DNA of 64,000 nucleotides, from the NCBI RefSeq assembly GCF_042887685.1, contig NZ_JBHVOS010000019.1, positions 1 to 64,000 of the forward strand, read 5' to 3'. A model generated the notes under the pieces. That model had not been told where the DNA came from, made no database searches, and saw nothing but the letters and a program-made list of their open reading frames with translations. Below, piece by piece: positions 16,495 through 24,861 of the stretch. This DNA is from Oerskovia sp042887685 (GTDB lineage Bacteria; Actinomycetota; Actinomycetes; Actinomycetales; Cellulomonadaceae). A program made the position numbers and the translations under genes. How positions within the stretch are numbered: the stretch's first letter is position 1; each line of letters opens with the position of its first letter.

Positions 16495-16989
16495 ATGACC
16501 GACGACGTGCGATGGCTCTCCCCCCGCGAGCTGCGGACCTGGATGCGCCTCCAGGCCGTCTCCGAGCTCCTCCCCGGAGTGCTCGACGCCCAGCTGCAGC
16601 GCGACGCGCAGGTCACCCACTTCGAGTACCTGGTGCTCGCGATGCTGTCCGAGGCGCCGGACCGCACGCTGCGCATGACGGACCTCGCGCTCAAGACCAA
16701 CGCGACCCTGCCGCGCCTCTCGCACGTCGTGAAGCGGCTCGAAGGTCGTGGCTACGTCGAGCGCACGCCGTGCCCCGAGGACCGCCGGGCCACGCTCGCG
16801 GTCCTGACCGACGCCGGCTGGGACAAGGTCGTCGCGACGGCCCCCGGCCACGTCGGGACGGTCCGCGAGCACATCATCGACCGCCTCACCCCGGAGCAGG
16901 TCGACCAGCTCGACCAGATCGCGCGCTCGATCCTCGAGTCGCTCGACACCGAGGGGCGCCTCGACGCCCTCCACCTGCCCGAGGGCTGA
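16495..16989 (+). CDS. MarR family transcriptional regulator
   Basis: 164 residues, winged helix. MTDLALKTNATLPRLSHVVKRLEGRGYVERT contains the recognition helix and CPEDRRATLAVLTDAG the wing. It probably represses itself and the divergent F420-reductase-like gene. The ATG at 16495 is six bases after the -10 TAGACT, so transcription should start at or next to the start codon (leaderless). The effector is unknown; such pairs often answer to electrophiles or phenols. Confidence 0.9.
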   Translation: MTDDVRWLSPRELRTWMRLQAVSELLPGVLDAQLQRDAQVTHFEYLVLAMLSEAPDRTLRMTDLALKTNATLPRLSHVVKRLEGRGYVERTPCPEDRRATLAVLTDAGWDKVVATAPGHVGTVREHIIDRLTPEQVDQLDQIARSILESLDTEGRLDALHLPEG

Positions 16990-17061
16990 TCCGCGGTCCC
17001 GGACGACCGGTCCGCGTCGCCGACGACCGGTCCGCGTCCCCGACGACCGATCTGCGGTCCC
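16988..17061. repeat. 20-nt tandem repeat after MarR gene
   Basis: The unit GACGACCGGTCCGCGTCSCC occurs at 17002, 17022 and 17042 (last copy diverged), with a partial copy before 17002. It lies directly downstream of the MarR stop codon; each unit contains the dyad GACCGGTC. Confidence 0.85.
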
Positions 17062-17229
17062 TCGGGTCGGAGCGCGGGTGTGACGCGACCCACCGTCTCA
17101 CCGTGCGTCCGGCCCATGTCTCACCGCATGGGACCGGCGTAGAGTCGACCTCCGGCGAGTCCCGGCAGCACGCGTCACCCGCGGCTGTCCGGAGCCGCCT
17201 CGTCACCCTCCTGACCCCGGAAGGTCCTC

Positions 17230-18084
17230 ATGCGCCGCCTGCACGCCGTCCTGCCCGTCGCCGCCGTCTCGGCCGCCCTGCTCCTCGCGGGCTGCTCCAC
17301 CGGCGACTCCTCGACCGACGCCGGCTCGGCCGGCTCGACGCCCACGTGCGAGCCGGGCGCCCTGCCCACGCACACCGACGGCAAGCTCACGGTCGCCGCG
17401 GGCGAGGCGTACTCGCCCTGGTACATCGGCGAGCACGACAGCGGTGAGGGCTTCGAGTCGGCGCTCGTCTACGAGGTCGCCGACCGCCTCGGGTACGCCG
17501 CCGACGACGTCGAGTGGGAGCTCGTGACGTTCGAGCAGATCGTCAGCCCCAGCATCAAGACCTTCGACTTCGCCGCGTGGCAGACGTCCATCTCGGACGA
17601 GCGTCGCAAGGCCGTCGACTTCTCGAGCCCGTACCTCACGACCCGCCAGGGCGTGATCGTGCAGGAGGCCGGCCCGTACGCGGCGGTCACGACCCTCGAC
17701 GAGCTCAAGGACCTGCGCATCGGCGTCACGGCTGCCCAGACGAGCCTCACGCTCGCGAAGGCGGCGTTCGGCGACGACGCGAACATCGTGCCGTTCAACG
17801 GTGCGGGCGACGGCATGACGGCCCTGCAGTCGGGCACGATCGACGTCATGATCATGGACGTCGACCAGGGCGTCGCGGCCTCGACCGAGTACTTCCCCGA
17901 CTCCGTGGTCATCGGCACCCTGCCCGACCAGGGCACGGTCGAGCAGTACGGCCTGGTCCTGGACCTGGGGTCGGTGCTCACCGACTGCGTCTCCGCCGCG
18001 GTCGACTCGCTCGAGGAGGACGGCACGCTCGCCGAGCTGCGCACCACGTGGCTCAAGTCGGACGACATCCCCGAGCTGGGCTGA
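17230..18084 (+). CDS. ABC transporter substrate-binding lipoprotein, polar amino acid type
   Basis: 284 residues. The signal peptide ends in the lipobox LLAGC with Cys22, so it is anchored to the outside of the membrane. The mature part is a family 3 solute-binding protein: LTVAAGEAYSPWY, FDFAAWQTSISDERRKAVDFSSPYL, IGVTAAQTS. It feeds the permease and ATPase that follow at once (1-base gap, then ATGA overlap). The ligand is probably an amino acid; specificity is not visible. The start has GGAAGGTCCTC upstream. Confidence 0.9.
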   Translation: MRRLHAVLPVAAVSAALLLAGCSTGDSSTDAGSAGSTPTCEPGALPTHTDGKLTVAAGEAYSPWYIGEHDSGEGFESALVYEVADRLGYAADDVEWELVTFEQIVSPSIKTFDFAAWQTSISDERRKAVDFSSPYLTTRQGVIVQEAGPYAAVTTLDELKDLRIGVTAAQTSLTLAKAAFGDDANIVPFNGAGDGMTALQSGTIDVMIMDVDQGVAASTEYFPDSVVIGTLPDQGTVEQYGLVLDLGSVLTDCVSAAVDSLEEDGTLAELRTTWLKSDDIPELG

Positions 18085-18085
18085 G

Positions 18086-19024
18086 GTGAGCGGGGGCGCG
18101 TCGGGCGTCACGCCGCCCGAGGACAGCAGGCCCGACGGCGGGGCTCACCCCGTGCGCGCGGGCTGGACCCCGTCCCCGCTCGCGGTGGCGAGGGACTCCT
18201 ACCGGCGTGCGCGGCGCCGTCGGGCTGCGTGGGTGTCCACGCTCTCGACCGTGGTCGTCGTCGCGGTCCTGTACGTCGTGGTGACCACGGCCCCCGGGTG
18301 GGAGCGCACGCGCGACGCGTTCTTCTCGCCGGAGAGCGCGTGGGACTCGCTGCCCGCCATCGCCGAGGGCCTGTGGCTCAACCTGCGGGTGTGGGTCGTG
18401 GCCTCGGTCGTCGGGATGGTGCTGGGGATGACGCTCGCCGTGATCCGCACGAGCCGCATCCCCGCGCTGTTCCCGCTGCGCGCGTTCGCGGTCGCCTATG
18501 TCGACGTGTTCCGCGGGGTGCCGCTGCTGCTCGTGCTGCTGCTCGTCGGGTTCGGCCTGCCGGCGCTGCGGCTCGAGTGGCTCCCGACGTCGGGGGCGTT
18601 CCTCGGCGCGCTCGCGATCATCCTCACGTACACCGCGTACCTGGCCGAGGTGTTCCGCGCCGGGATCGAGTCGGTGCACCCGTCGCAGGTCTCGGCCGCT
18701 CGCTCTCTCGGGCTGACGCGCGCGCAGACGACGCGCAAGGTCGTGCTGCCGCAGGCCGTCCGGCACGTGACCGCGCCGCTCGCGAGCAACCTCGTCTCGC
18801 TCCAGAAGGACTCGGGGCTCATCTCGATCCTGGGTGCCGTGGACGCGATCCGGGCCGCGCAGATCGCGGCGTCGGGCAGCTACAACTTCACGCCGTACGT
18901 CGTGGCGGGCGTCCTGTTCCTGCTCGTGTCGATCCCGCTCACGCGCGTCGTCGACGTCTACTCGGCGCGCCAGGGCTGGCGCGGGTCGCTCGCGACCGTG
19001 AGCGGCGCGGGGGCGATCCGATGA
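18086..19024 (+). CDS. Amino acid ABC transporter permease
   Basis: 312 residues. About five to six membrane segments, beginning near residue 52 after an arginine-rich cytoplasmic start. The HisM-type motif is complete: YLAEVFRAGIESVHPSQVSAARSLGLT couples to the ATPase. The GTG at 18086 lies one base after the lipoprotein stop. The first 130 bases hold two inverted copies of the 11-mer GCCCGACGGCG. Confidence 0.9.
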   Translation: MSGGASGVTPPEDSRPDGGAHPVRAGWTPSPLAVARDSYRRARRRRAAWVSTLSTVVVVAVLYVVVTTAPGWERTRDAFFSPESAWDSLPAIAEGLWLNLRVWVVASVVGMVLGMTLAVIRTSRIPALFPLRAFAVAYVDVFRGVPLLLVLLLVGFGLPALRLEWLPTSGAFLGALAIILTYTAYLAEVFRAGIESVHPSQVSAARSLGLTRAQTTRKVVLPQAVRHVTAPLASNLVSLQKDSGLISILGAVDAIRAAQIAASGSYNFTPYVVAGVLFLLVSIPLTRVVDVYSARQGWRGSLATVSGAGAIR

Positions 19025-19752
19025 GCCACCTGCTGTCCCTGCGGGGGATCCGCAAGACGTACGGCGAGCGCCTCGTGCTCGACGGGATCGACCTCGACGT
19101 CGACGAGCACCGTTGCGTCGTGCTCGTCGGGGCGTCCGGGTCGGGCAAGTCGACGCTGCTGCGCGTCGTGAACCTCCTGGAGGAGATCGACGACGGCGAG
19201 ATCCTGCTCGACGGGCAGGACGTCGCCGACCCCCGCCTCGACGCGAACGCCGTCCGGGCGCGCATGGGCCTGGTCTTCCAGTCGTACAACCTGTTCCCGC
19301 ACATGAAGGTCATGGACAACGTGACCCTCGCCCCGCGCCTCGTGCACCGGCGCGGCCGCGCCGAGGCGGAGGCGGCGGCCGAGGCCATGCTGCGCCGCGT
19401 CGGCCTCGCGCACCGCATGACCGCCTACCCCGACCAGCTCAGCGGCGGAGAGCAGCAACGGGCCGCGATCGCGCGGGCGCTCGTGTCCTCGCCCGAGCTG
19501 CTGCTGCTCGACGAGGTCACCTCGGCGCTCGACCCCGAGCTCGTGGGCGAGGTCCTGGACCTGCTCGCGGACCTGCGGGCCGAGGGCGTGACCATGCTCG
19601 TCGCGACCCACGAGATGGGCTTCGCGCGCGAGGTCGCCGACGAGGTCTGCTTCCTGCACGAGGGCCGCGTGCACGAGCGCGGCACACCCGAGCAGGTCCT
19701 GGGCGACCCGCAGCGCGAGCGGACCCGGGAGTTCCTGCGCCGGTTGCGCTGA
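19021..19752 (+). CDS. Amino acid ABC transporter ATP-binding protein
   Basis: 243 residues. Walker A GASGSGKST, Q-loop in LVFQSYNLFPHMKV, signature LSGGEQQR, Walker B LLLLDEVTSALD and H-loop ATHEMGF are all present, typical of GlnQ-type subunits. It overlaps the permease stop by ATGA, completing a three-gene importer operon. Confidence 0.95.
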   Translation: MSHLLSLRGIRKTYGERLVLDGIDLDVDEHRCVVLVGASGSGKSTLLRVVNLLEEIDDGEILLDGQDVADPRLDANAVRARMGLVFQSYNLFPHMKVMDNVTLAPRLVHRRGRAEAEAAAEAMLRRVGLAHRMTAYPDQLSGGEQQRAAIARALVSSPELLLLDEVTSALDPELVGEVLDLLADLRAEGVTMLVATHEMGFAREVADEVCFLHEGRVHERGTPEQVLGDPQRERTREFLRRLR

Positions 19753-19833
19753 CCGGGCACGGGGACGCCGCCCTTCCGCGCGGGCCGCACGGCGCGCATC
19801 ATGGAAGCAGGTTCCTCAGCGGGGAGGCGCGAC

Positions 19834-20319
19834 ATGTTGGCAGCGGTCGGAGACAGGATCATCCGGGCCTCGGGGGTCGTCGGCGGGGCGGCCCGCGACG
19901 GCATGGTCGTCGAGGTCCAGCACGAGGACGGTTCGCCGCCCTACCTGGTCGAGTGGGCCGACACGGGCGAGCGGACGCTCGTCTACCCGGGGCCCGACAC
20001 CATGGTCCGGGCACCCGTCGAGGGTGCCGAGGCGCACGAGGTCACCGTCCCGGTGCACGCGAAGTCCTGGCACGTCCAGGTGAGCCTCGTCGAGAGCGAG
20101 GGGCGCACGACGGCGGAGGCCATCCTCGTCGGCGACGTCCCGTCCGAGCTCCACGCCGTGGGCAGGGCGCGCAAGGACCCCGGGGACGCCGGGATCGAGG
20201 CGATCGGCGACCACGTCGCCGCCGCCCGGGCGCTGCGCGCGCTCGCGGACCGGCTGCTCGGCATCGCGGAGTCGGAGATCGAGGGCTCGACGGGGGTGCC
20301 CGCGCACGTGCACCACTGA
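19834..20319 (+). CDS. DUF1918-DUF1876 fusion protein
   Basis: 161 residues. Residues 1-60 match the small beta-barrel DUF1918 (AAVGDRIIRAS, DGMVVEVQHEDGSPPYLVEW). Residues about 75-150 match DUF1876 (KSWHVQVSLVESEGRTTAEAIL, DHVAAARALRALADRLL), which adopts a dsRNA-binding-like fold. Both usually occur as separate small actinobacterial proteins, often stress-induced. The ATG at 19834 has GGGGAGG upstream; an in-frame ATG at 19801 lacks one. It stands alone, with no operon partner. Confidence 0.8.
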   Translation: MLAAVGDRIIRASGVVGGAARDGMVVEVQHEDGSPPYLVEWADTGERTLVYPGPDTMVRAPVEGAEAHEVTVPVHAKSWHVQVSLVESEGRTTAEAILVGDVPSELHAVGRARKDPGDAGIEAIGDHVAAARALRALADRLLGIAESEIEGSTGVPAHVHH

Positions 20320-20481
20320 GCGCGCGAGCGGCCGTCGGCGTGGTCCTGGCGGGCGCGGGCCTGGTCCGCGCGGCTCGTCGCCGGGGTCGGCGGCGCCCGA
20401 GGGTGCATCACCCGGCGTCGCACCGCGCTCCCTCCAGGTAGGAGGCCCGTCGACGGTGACGGGAGGGTTCGAGGAGGAGCC
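20320..20481. other. Intergenic region without recognisable elements
   Basis: No ORF, hairpin or promoter that I can support, except GAGGAGGAG just before the next start and one isolated TCGACGGTGACGG resembling the 22-nt repeat core. Confidence 0.4.
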
Positions 20482-21621
20482 ATGAAGCGCCTGGTGCTCT
20501 GCTGCGACGGCACGTGGAACTCACCCGTCCGCGCGAGCGTGTCGAACATCGAGAAGATCGCCCGGTCGGTCCACACGGGGATCGGGCCCGACGGGATCCA
20601 GCAGATGGTGTTCTCGGTCGAGGGCGTGGGAGCCCGCGGCTACCGCGTCGACGCACTGCTGGGCGGGGCGTTCGGGTACGGGCTGACCCGCAACGTGATC
20701 GCGGGCTACCGGGACCTCGCGCTCAACTACGAGCCCGACGACGAGGTGTACGTGTTCGGGTTCAGCCGAGGCGCGTACACCGCACGGAGCGTGGCCGGGA
20801 TGATCGCGGGCGTCGGCCTGCTCACCGCGGACGCGCTCGCCGACCGCGGCGCCGGCAACCTGCTGGCCGAGGCAGAGGCCCTCTACCGCGACCACTCGCC
20901 GGGTCGGCGCGCCCGCGTCTCGGCGTTCCGCGAGACGTACTGCTACCCGCAGGTGCCCATCACGTTCCTCGGGGTGTTCGACACCGTGGGAGCCCTCGGC
21001 GTCCCGGGCATCACGCGCCGCAGGAGCCGGTTCCACGACGTGCGCCTCTCGAACGCCGTCCAGTGCGCACGCCAGGCCCTCGCGATCGACGAGCGCCGCC
21101 TCACGTTCGAGCCCTGCCTGTGGGACGTCCCGGCCGACGACGACCGACCGGGAGGCGTCAAGCAGGTCTGGTTCCCGGGAGCCCACAGCGACGTCGGCGG
21201 GGGCAACGACTCCTCGGGGCTGTCCGACGTCGCCCTGCTGTGGATGATGGGCGAGGCCGCGGCGTGCGGGCTGACGTTCTACCCGGACCGGGTCCTCGCC
21301 CAGCTCGGCGACGAGCCGGAGCTGGTCGGCCGGTTCACGCCCCGGACGCTGTACCGCGTGCTCAACACCGCCAAGCGGTGGAAGCACCGACCCCGGTTCA
21401 GGGGCACGCGGCGCCTGCTCGCCGGGGTGCCGCTCGAGGACGGCTACGTCGACGACGTCCTGCTGTCCGACCTCGCCCTCGCGCTGAGCGCCGACCCCGC
21501 GTCCGACTACGCCAGGCACGCGCGCAACATCGCATGGTGGAAGGAGGCGGCGGGCGGTCACGTCGCGGTCGAGGCCGTGCCGACCCTCACCGACGTCCCT
21601 CGGCGCCTCGTCCTGACCTGA
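20482..21621 (+). CDS. DUF2235 alpha/beta-hydrolase (Tle1-like lipase fold)
   Basis: 379 residues. It starts with the family signature RLVLCCDGTWN and has the nucleophile elbow GFSRGAY with Ser95; FLGVFDTVGALG and VWFPGAHSDVGGG carry the other catalytic-region residues (Asp, His). DUF2235 includes type VI phospholipase effectors, but stand-alone forms like this occur widely in actinobacteria and no secretion genes are near. Neither signal peptide nor membrane segment is seen. GAGGAGGAG precedes the ATG. Confidence 0.88.
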   Translation: MKRLVLCCDGTWNSPVRASVSNIEKIARSVHTGIGPDGIQQMVFSVEGVGARGYRVDALLGGAFGYGLTRNVIAGYRDLALNYEPDDEVYVFGFSRGAYTARSVAGMIAGVGLLTADALADRGAGNLLAEAEALYRDHSPGRRARVSAFRETYCYPQVPITFLGVFDTVGALGVPGITRRRSRFHDVRLSNAVQCARQALAIDERRLTFEPCLWDVPADDDRPGGVKQVWFPGAHSDVGGGNDSSGLSDVALLWMMGEAAACGLTFYPDRVLAQLGDEPELVGRFTPRTLYRVLNTAKRWKHRPRFRGTRRLLAGVPLEDGYVDDVLLSDLALALSADPASDYARHARNIAWWKEAAGGHVAVEAVPTLTDVPRRLVLT

Positions 21622-21732
21622 CCGGCCCCGCCCGGCGCGGTGTGCGCCCCGGCGGCTAGCCTGAGAGCGGTGGCGCGCTGCGTCGTCGGGCTGCACGTCC
21701 CCCACGAGGGGCGCTCGCGAAAGGAGCGAGAC

Positions 21733-22158
21733 ATGGCATGGCTGGACGCGATCGGAGACCTCAACTGGTGGGCCGTGCTCGTGGCCACCCTCTCGACGTT
21801 CGTCGTCGGGTTCCTGTTCTACTCGACGGGCGCGCTGGGCAGGCAGTGGGCGAGCCTCGTCGGGCTGACCGAGGAGGAGATGAGCAGCAGCGCGGGCGCC
21901 GGGCCGCGGTTCGCCGCCACGGGAGTCGCCTCGCTCCTCACGGCGGTCCTCCTGGGGGCGCTGATCCTCGCGACCGGGGTCGACGGGCTGTGGGAGGGGC
22001 TCCTGTTCGGTGCGGTCGTCGGACTGGTGTTCCGCGCCGGGGCCCACGTGATCCACAACGGGTTCGCGCACCTGCCGACCCGGCTGACCCTGATCGACGG
22101 GCTGCACGACGTGATCGCGCTCGCGGTCATGGGCGCGATCCTCGGCGTGTGGCAGTAG
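21733..22158 (+). CDS. DUF1761 membrane protein
   Basis: 141 residues with four membrane segments (about 12-32, 57-77, 83-103, 120-138). It begins with the family-typical NWWAVLVATLSTFVVGFLFYS. Function unknown. AAGGAGCGAG precedes the ATG at 21733. It starts a short run with the acylphosphatase and thioredoxin-like genes, which follow without gaps. Confidence 0.8.
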   Translation: MAWLDAIGDLNWWAVLVATLSTFVVGFLFYSTGALGRQWASLVGLTEEEMSSSAGAGPRFAATGVASLLTAVLLGALILATGVDGLWEGLLFGAVVGLVFRAGAHVIHNGFAHLPTRLTLIDGLHDVIALAVMGAILGVWQ

Positions 22159-22160
22159 GC

Positions 22161-22457
22161 GTGGCGGGCAGCGGCGCGGGGACGGACGGCACGGACGACG
22201 ACGGGCCGCACGACGGCCGAGGAGAGGCCGGGCTGCGCGTGGTCGTGCACGGGCACGTGCAGGGCGTCGGCTTCCGGTGGGCGACGACCCGCCAGGCCGC
22301 CGCGATGGGTCTGACGTGCGACGCGCAGAACCTCCCCGACGGGACCGTGCTCGTGACGGCACGCGGTGAGGCGTCCGCCGTCAGCGGCCTCCTCGGCTGG
22401 CTCCGGAGCGGACGGACCCCCGGGCACGTGACGCGCGTCGACGAGAACCCGGTGTGA
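22161..22457 (+). CDS. acyP: Acylphosphatase
   Basis: About 98 residues. The catalytic loop HGHVQGVGFRW (with arginine) and the NLPDGTV block with the catalytic asparagine are intact, so it should hydrolyse acyl phosphates. The first about 25 residues are a Gly/Asp-rich extension. The start is uncertain: GTG 22161 (two bases after the DUF1761 stop) or GTG 22149 (overlapping it). The frame stops inside GTGTGATG, next to the start of the DsbA-like gene. Confidence 0.82.
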   Translation: MAGSGAGTDGTDDDGPHDGRGEAGLRVVVHGHVQGVGFRWATTRQAAAMGLTCDAQNLPDGTVLVTARGEASAVSGLLGWLRSGRTPGHVTRVDENPV

Positions 22458-22468
22458 TGCTGGGGGAC

Positions 22469-23020
22469 ATGACCTCGACCGCCGACCTCGTGCCACCCGA
22501 CGCCCACGTCCTCGGCGACCCCGACGCCCCCGTGACGATCGTCGAGTTCGGCGACCTCGAGTGCCCGTACTGCCACGACGCGGCCCCCGTCCTGCGGACG
22601 GTCGTCGAGGAGTCCGGCGGCCAGGTCCGCCTCGTCTTCCGCCACTTCCCGCTGTTCGAGGTCCACCCGTACGCGCTCACGGCGGCGCTCGCGGCCGAGG
22701 CCGCCGGGGCGCAGGGCAGGTTCTGGGAGATGCACGACCTCCTGTTCGCGCACCAGGACCGGCTCGACGACGTCGGTCTCGCGCACTGGGCGCAGAAGCT
22801 CGGCCTGGACGGCGCGAGCGTCGTCGGTGACGCCGCGCAGCAGCACGGTGACGCCGTCGAGCGGGACTACCTGGCCGGGACGGCGCTCGGGGTGCGGGGC
22901 ACGCCCACGCTCTACGTCGAGGGGGTGCGGTACCGGGGCCGGGTGACCGAGGACGGCGTCCGGGCCGCCGTCGCCACCGCGCTCGCGGCCGCCGGGCAGG
23001 CCACCGGCCCGACGGCCTGA
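22469..23020 (+). CDS. DsbA family thioredoxin-like oxidoreductase
   Basis: 183 residues. The active site ECPYCH has Cys32 and Cys35 after the VEFGDLECPYC strand, and the cis-proline is in GTPTLYV. It matches the bacterial DsbA/NhaA-C-terminal thioredoxin-like family. There is no signal peptide, so it is probably cytosolic and acts as an oxidoreductase on unknown partners. Starts at 22454 (GTG) and 22457 (ATG) overlap the acylphosphatase stop; 22469 is preferred because GGGGGAC stands before it, but this is not certain. A NhaA antiporter is encoded 2 kb away. Confidence 0.85.
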   Translation: MTSTADLVPPDAHVLGDPDAPVTIVEFGDLECPYCHDAAPVLRTVVEESGGQVRLVFRHFPLFEVHPYALTAALAAEAAGAQGRFWEMHDLLFAHQDRLDDVGLAHWAQKLGLDGASVVGDAAQQHGDAVERDYLAGTALGVRGTPTLYVEGVRYRGRVTEDGVRAAVATALAAAGQATGPTA

Positions 23021-23024
23021 GAGG

Positions 23025-24620
23025 TCAGCCGAGGCTCGTCCCGTCGAGCGAGGTCCTCGGTTCCTGGTCGGGCAGACGCAGCATGCGGAACGAGGTGGCG
23101 AGCCCGAGCAGGGCGGCGAGCAACGGCACGAGCAGCGCGATCTGGAGCGAACGGTCGCGGGCCTCGGCGTTGATGGCCAGCACCTCGGCCTCGACGGCGG
23201 CCGGCTGGCCCGTGATCTGCTCGGCGAGCCGGGTGGTGCTCATGATCTCGGCGTCGTCCTCGAGCGCGGCGGCGATCTGCTGCTGCTGGGCCGGGGGGAC
23301 GACCTGGCTGGACTCGGTCATCTGGGTGAACAGGAGCGAGAGGGAGGCCAGCATGAGCCCCCCGGCCATCGCGAGGCCGAACGAGAGACCGAAGGACCCC
23401 GCGGCCGAGTTGACGCCCGCGGCCTCGCTGACCCGTTCCTCCTCGACGGGGGCGAGGGTGTAGTTGTTGAGCTGCGAGACCAGCAACCCCAGGCCGCAGC
23501 CCGCGATCGCGAGCGGGAGGACCAGGTACCAGCCGCTGTCCACCCGGGGGACGAAGGGGAGCAGGATCGCGATCCCGAGGGCGGCGAGCAGGAAGCCCAC
23601 GCGGATGATCGCGGCCGGGCGGCGGCGTCCCGTCCGCCGGCCGGCCACGATCGCGGCGGCGAACATCGTCAAGGAGAGGGGCGACAGGGCAAGGCCCGCC
23701 TGGAGCGCGTCGTACTCGAGGGTCATCTGCAGGAACAGGGGCAGGGCGATCATCGCGCCGCCCAGCGTGATCTGCTGCAGCATCTGACCCGTCACGCCCG
23801 TCGTGAAGGTCGGGTGCCGGAACAGGTCCGGGTCGAGCAGAGGGACCTCGCGCCTGCGCTCGCGACGCACGAGCCACCGGGCGAGCAGCACGAGCGAGAC
23901 GACCCCGACGAGCATGAGCAGACCGACGTACTCGCCGCCCTCCTGCCAGACGAGGATCCCGAGCACCACACCGCCCATGCCGACCACGGACAGGGCCGCG
24001 CCGACGACGTCGACCTGGCGCGAGCCCGTGTAGGGGACGTCGCGCACCAGCCGGATCTGGCTCAGGACGACGACGATGATGACCACCTCGAGCCCGAACC
24101 CGACCCGCCACGACAGGTAGGTCGTCACGAAACCGCCGAGCAGCGGCCCGATCGCGGCGGCGATCGCCGCCGATGCGCCGACCAGCGCGTACGCCTTCTT
24201 CTGGTCGGCACCCGAGAAGTTGCCGTGGATCAGCGACTGCATCGCCGGCAGGAGCAACGACGCCCCGAGCCCCCCGACGACCGCCCAGAAGACGACGATC
24301 GCCGTGAGGCTCTGCGCCAGCGTCATGGCCGCCGCCCCGATCGCGTAGGCCACGAGTCCCAGGACGTAGGCCCGCCTGCGCCCGATCAGGTCCCCGACCT
24401 TGCTGTTGATCAGGATGAACGCGGCCGAGACGAGCGCCTCCAGCGCGATGGCCGACTGGACCCCGCTGGCCGTCGTGCCCAGGTCCCGGACGACCGCGGA
24501 GATCGACACGTTCATCAGCGACGTGTCCACGACCAGCACGAACATCGCCGCCGCGAGCAGCAGCATCAGCCGCCGGTTCCCGCGGGCCGCGGGGGCGTTG
24601 CCGTCCGGTTCCGTACCCAT
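23025..24620 (-). CDS. MFS multidrug transporter, DHA2 (14-TM) family
   Basis: 531 residues with about 14 membrane segments. VDTSLMNVSISAV in TM1 (motif D1 of 14-TM drug:H+ antiporters), motif A-like KVGDLIGRRRAYVLG after TM2, and motif C-like GASAAIAAAIGPLLGG in TM5 are present. Drug or metabolite export in exchange for protons is expected. The start is placed at ATG 24618-24620 before MGTEPDG; the frame is open further, but that part is arginine/serine-rich and unlike the family. It ends convergently, four bases from the DsbA-like stop. Confidence 0.88.
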   Translation of the reverse strand: MGTEPDGNAPAARGNRRLMLLLAAAMFVLVVDTSLMNVSISAVVRDLGTTASGVQSAIALEALVSAAFILINSKVGDLIGRRRAYVLGLVAYAIGAAAMTLAQSLTAIVVFWAVVGGLGASLLLPAMQSLIHGNFSGADQKKAYALVGASAAIAAAIGPLLGGFVTTYLSWRVGFGLEVVIIVVVLSQIRLVRDVPYTGSRQVDVVGAALSVVGMGGVVLGILVWQEGGEYVGLLMLVGVVSLVLLARWLVRRERRREVPLLDPDLFRHPTFTTGVTGQMLQQITLGGAMIALPLFLQMTLEYDALQAGLALSPLSLTMFAAAIVAGRRTGRRRPAAIIRVGFLLAALGIAILLPFVPRVDSGWYLVLPLAIAGCGLGLLVSQLNNYTLAPVEEERVSEAAGVNSAAGSFGLSFGLAMAGGLMLASLSLLFTQMTESSQVVPPAQQQQIAAALEDDAEIMSTTRLAEQITGQPAAVEAEVLAINAEARDRSLQIALLVPLLAALLGLATSFRMLRLPDQEPRTSLDGTSLG

Positions 24621-24861
24621 GCGCGTGCCTCGGCTCTGGCTGGGCCGTCGGTACGTCCCGGCGGTGCGTCCGGTAGCGCACTGCGACCTCGGTGGGAGCC
24701 GCCTGACGGGCAGGCGGCGTGGGTGCGAGGTCAAGGCCTTGGCCTCGAGGTCAGCCTAGGGACCGTGGACCGTCAGCGCGCGCGGTAGCCCTCCGGCCGG
24801 GCGCGGCCGCACGACGGCGGCCGCATGACGGCCGCCGCAGCACGGCCGCCGCACGACCGTC
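24621..24861. other. Intergenic region with GGCCGCC repeats
   Basis: 241 bases between the MFS start and the NhaA stop. Near 24812-24850 the motif GGCCGCC/GGCGGCC recurs (three clustered copies around CGCATGACGG), able to form a stem that probably terminates nhaA transcription. The MFS promoter must also lie here, but no clear boxes are seen. Confidence 0.45.

Noticed and set aside
20482..21621. Type VI secretion effector
   Set aside because: The DUF2235 fold is shared with such effectors, but no immunity, VgrG, PAAR or secretion genes are nearby, and the genome is Gram-positive.
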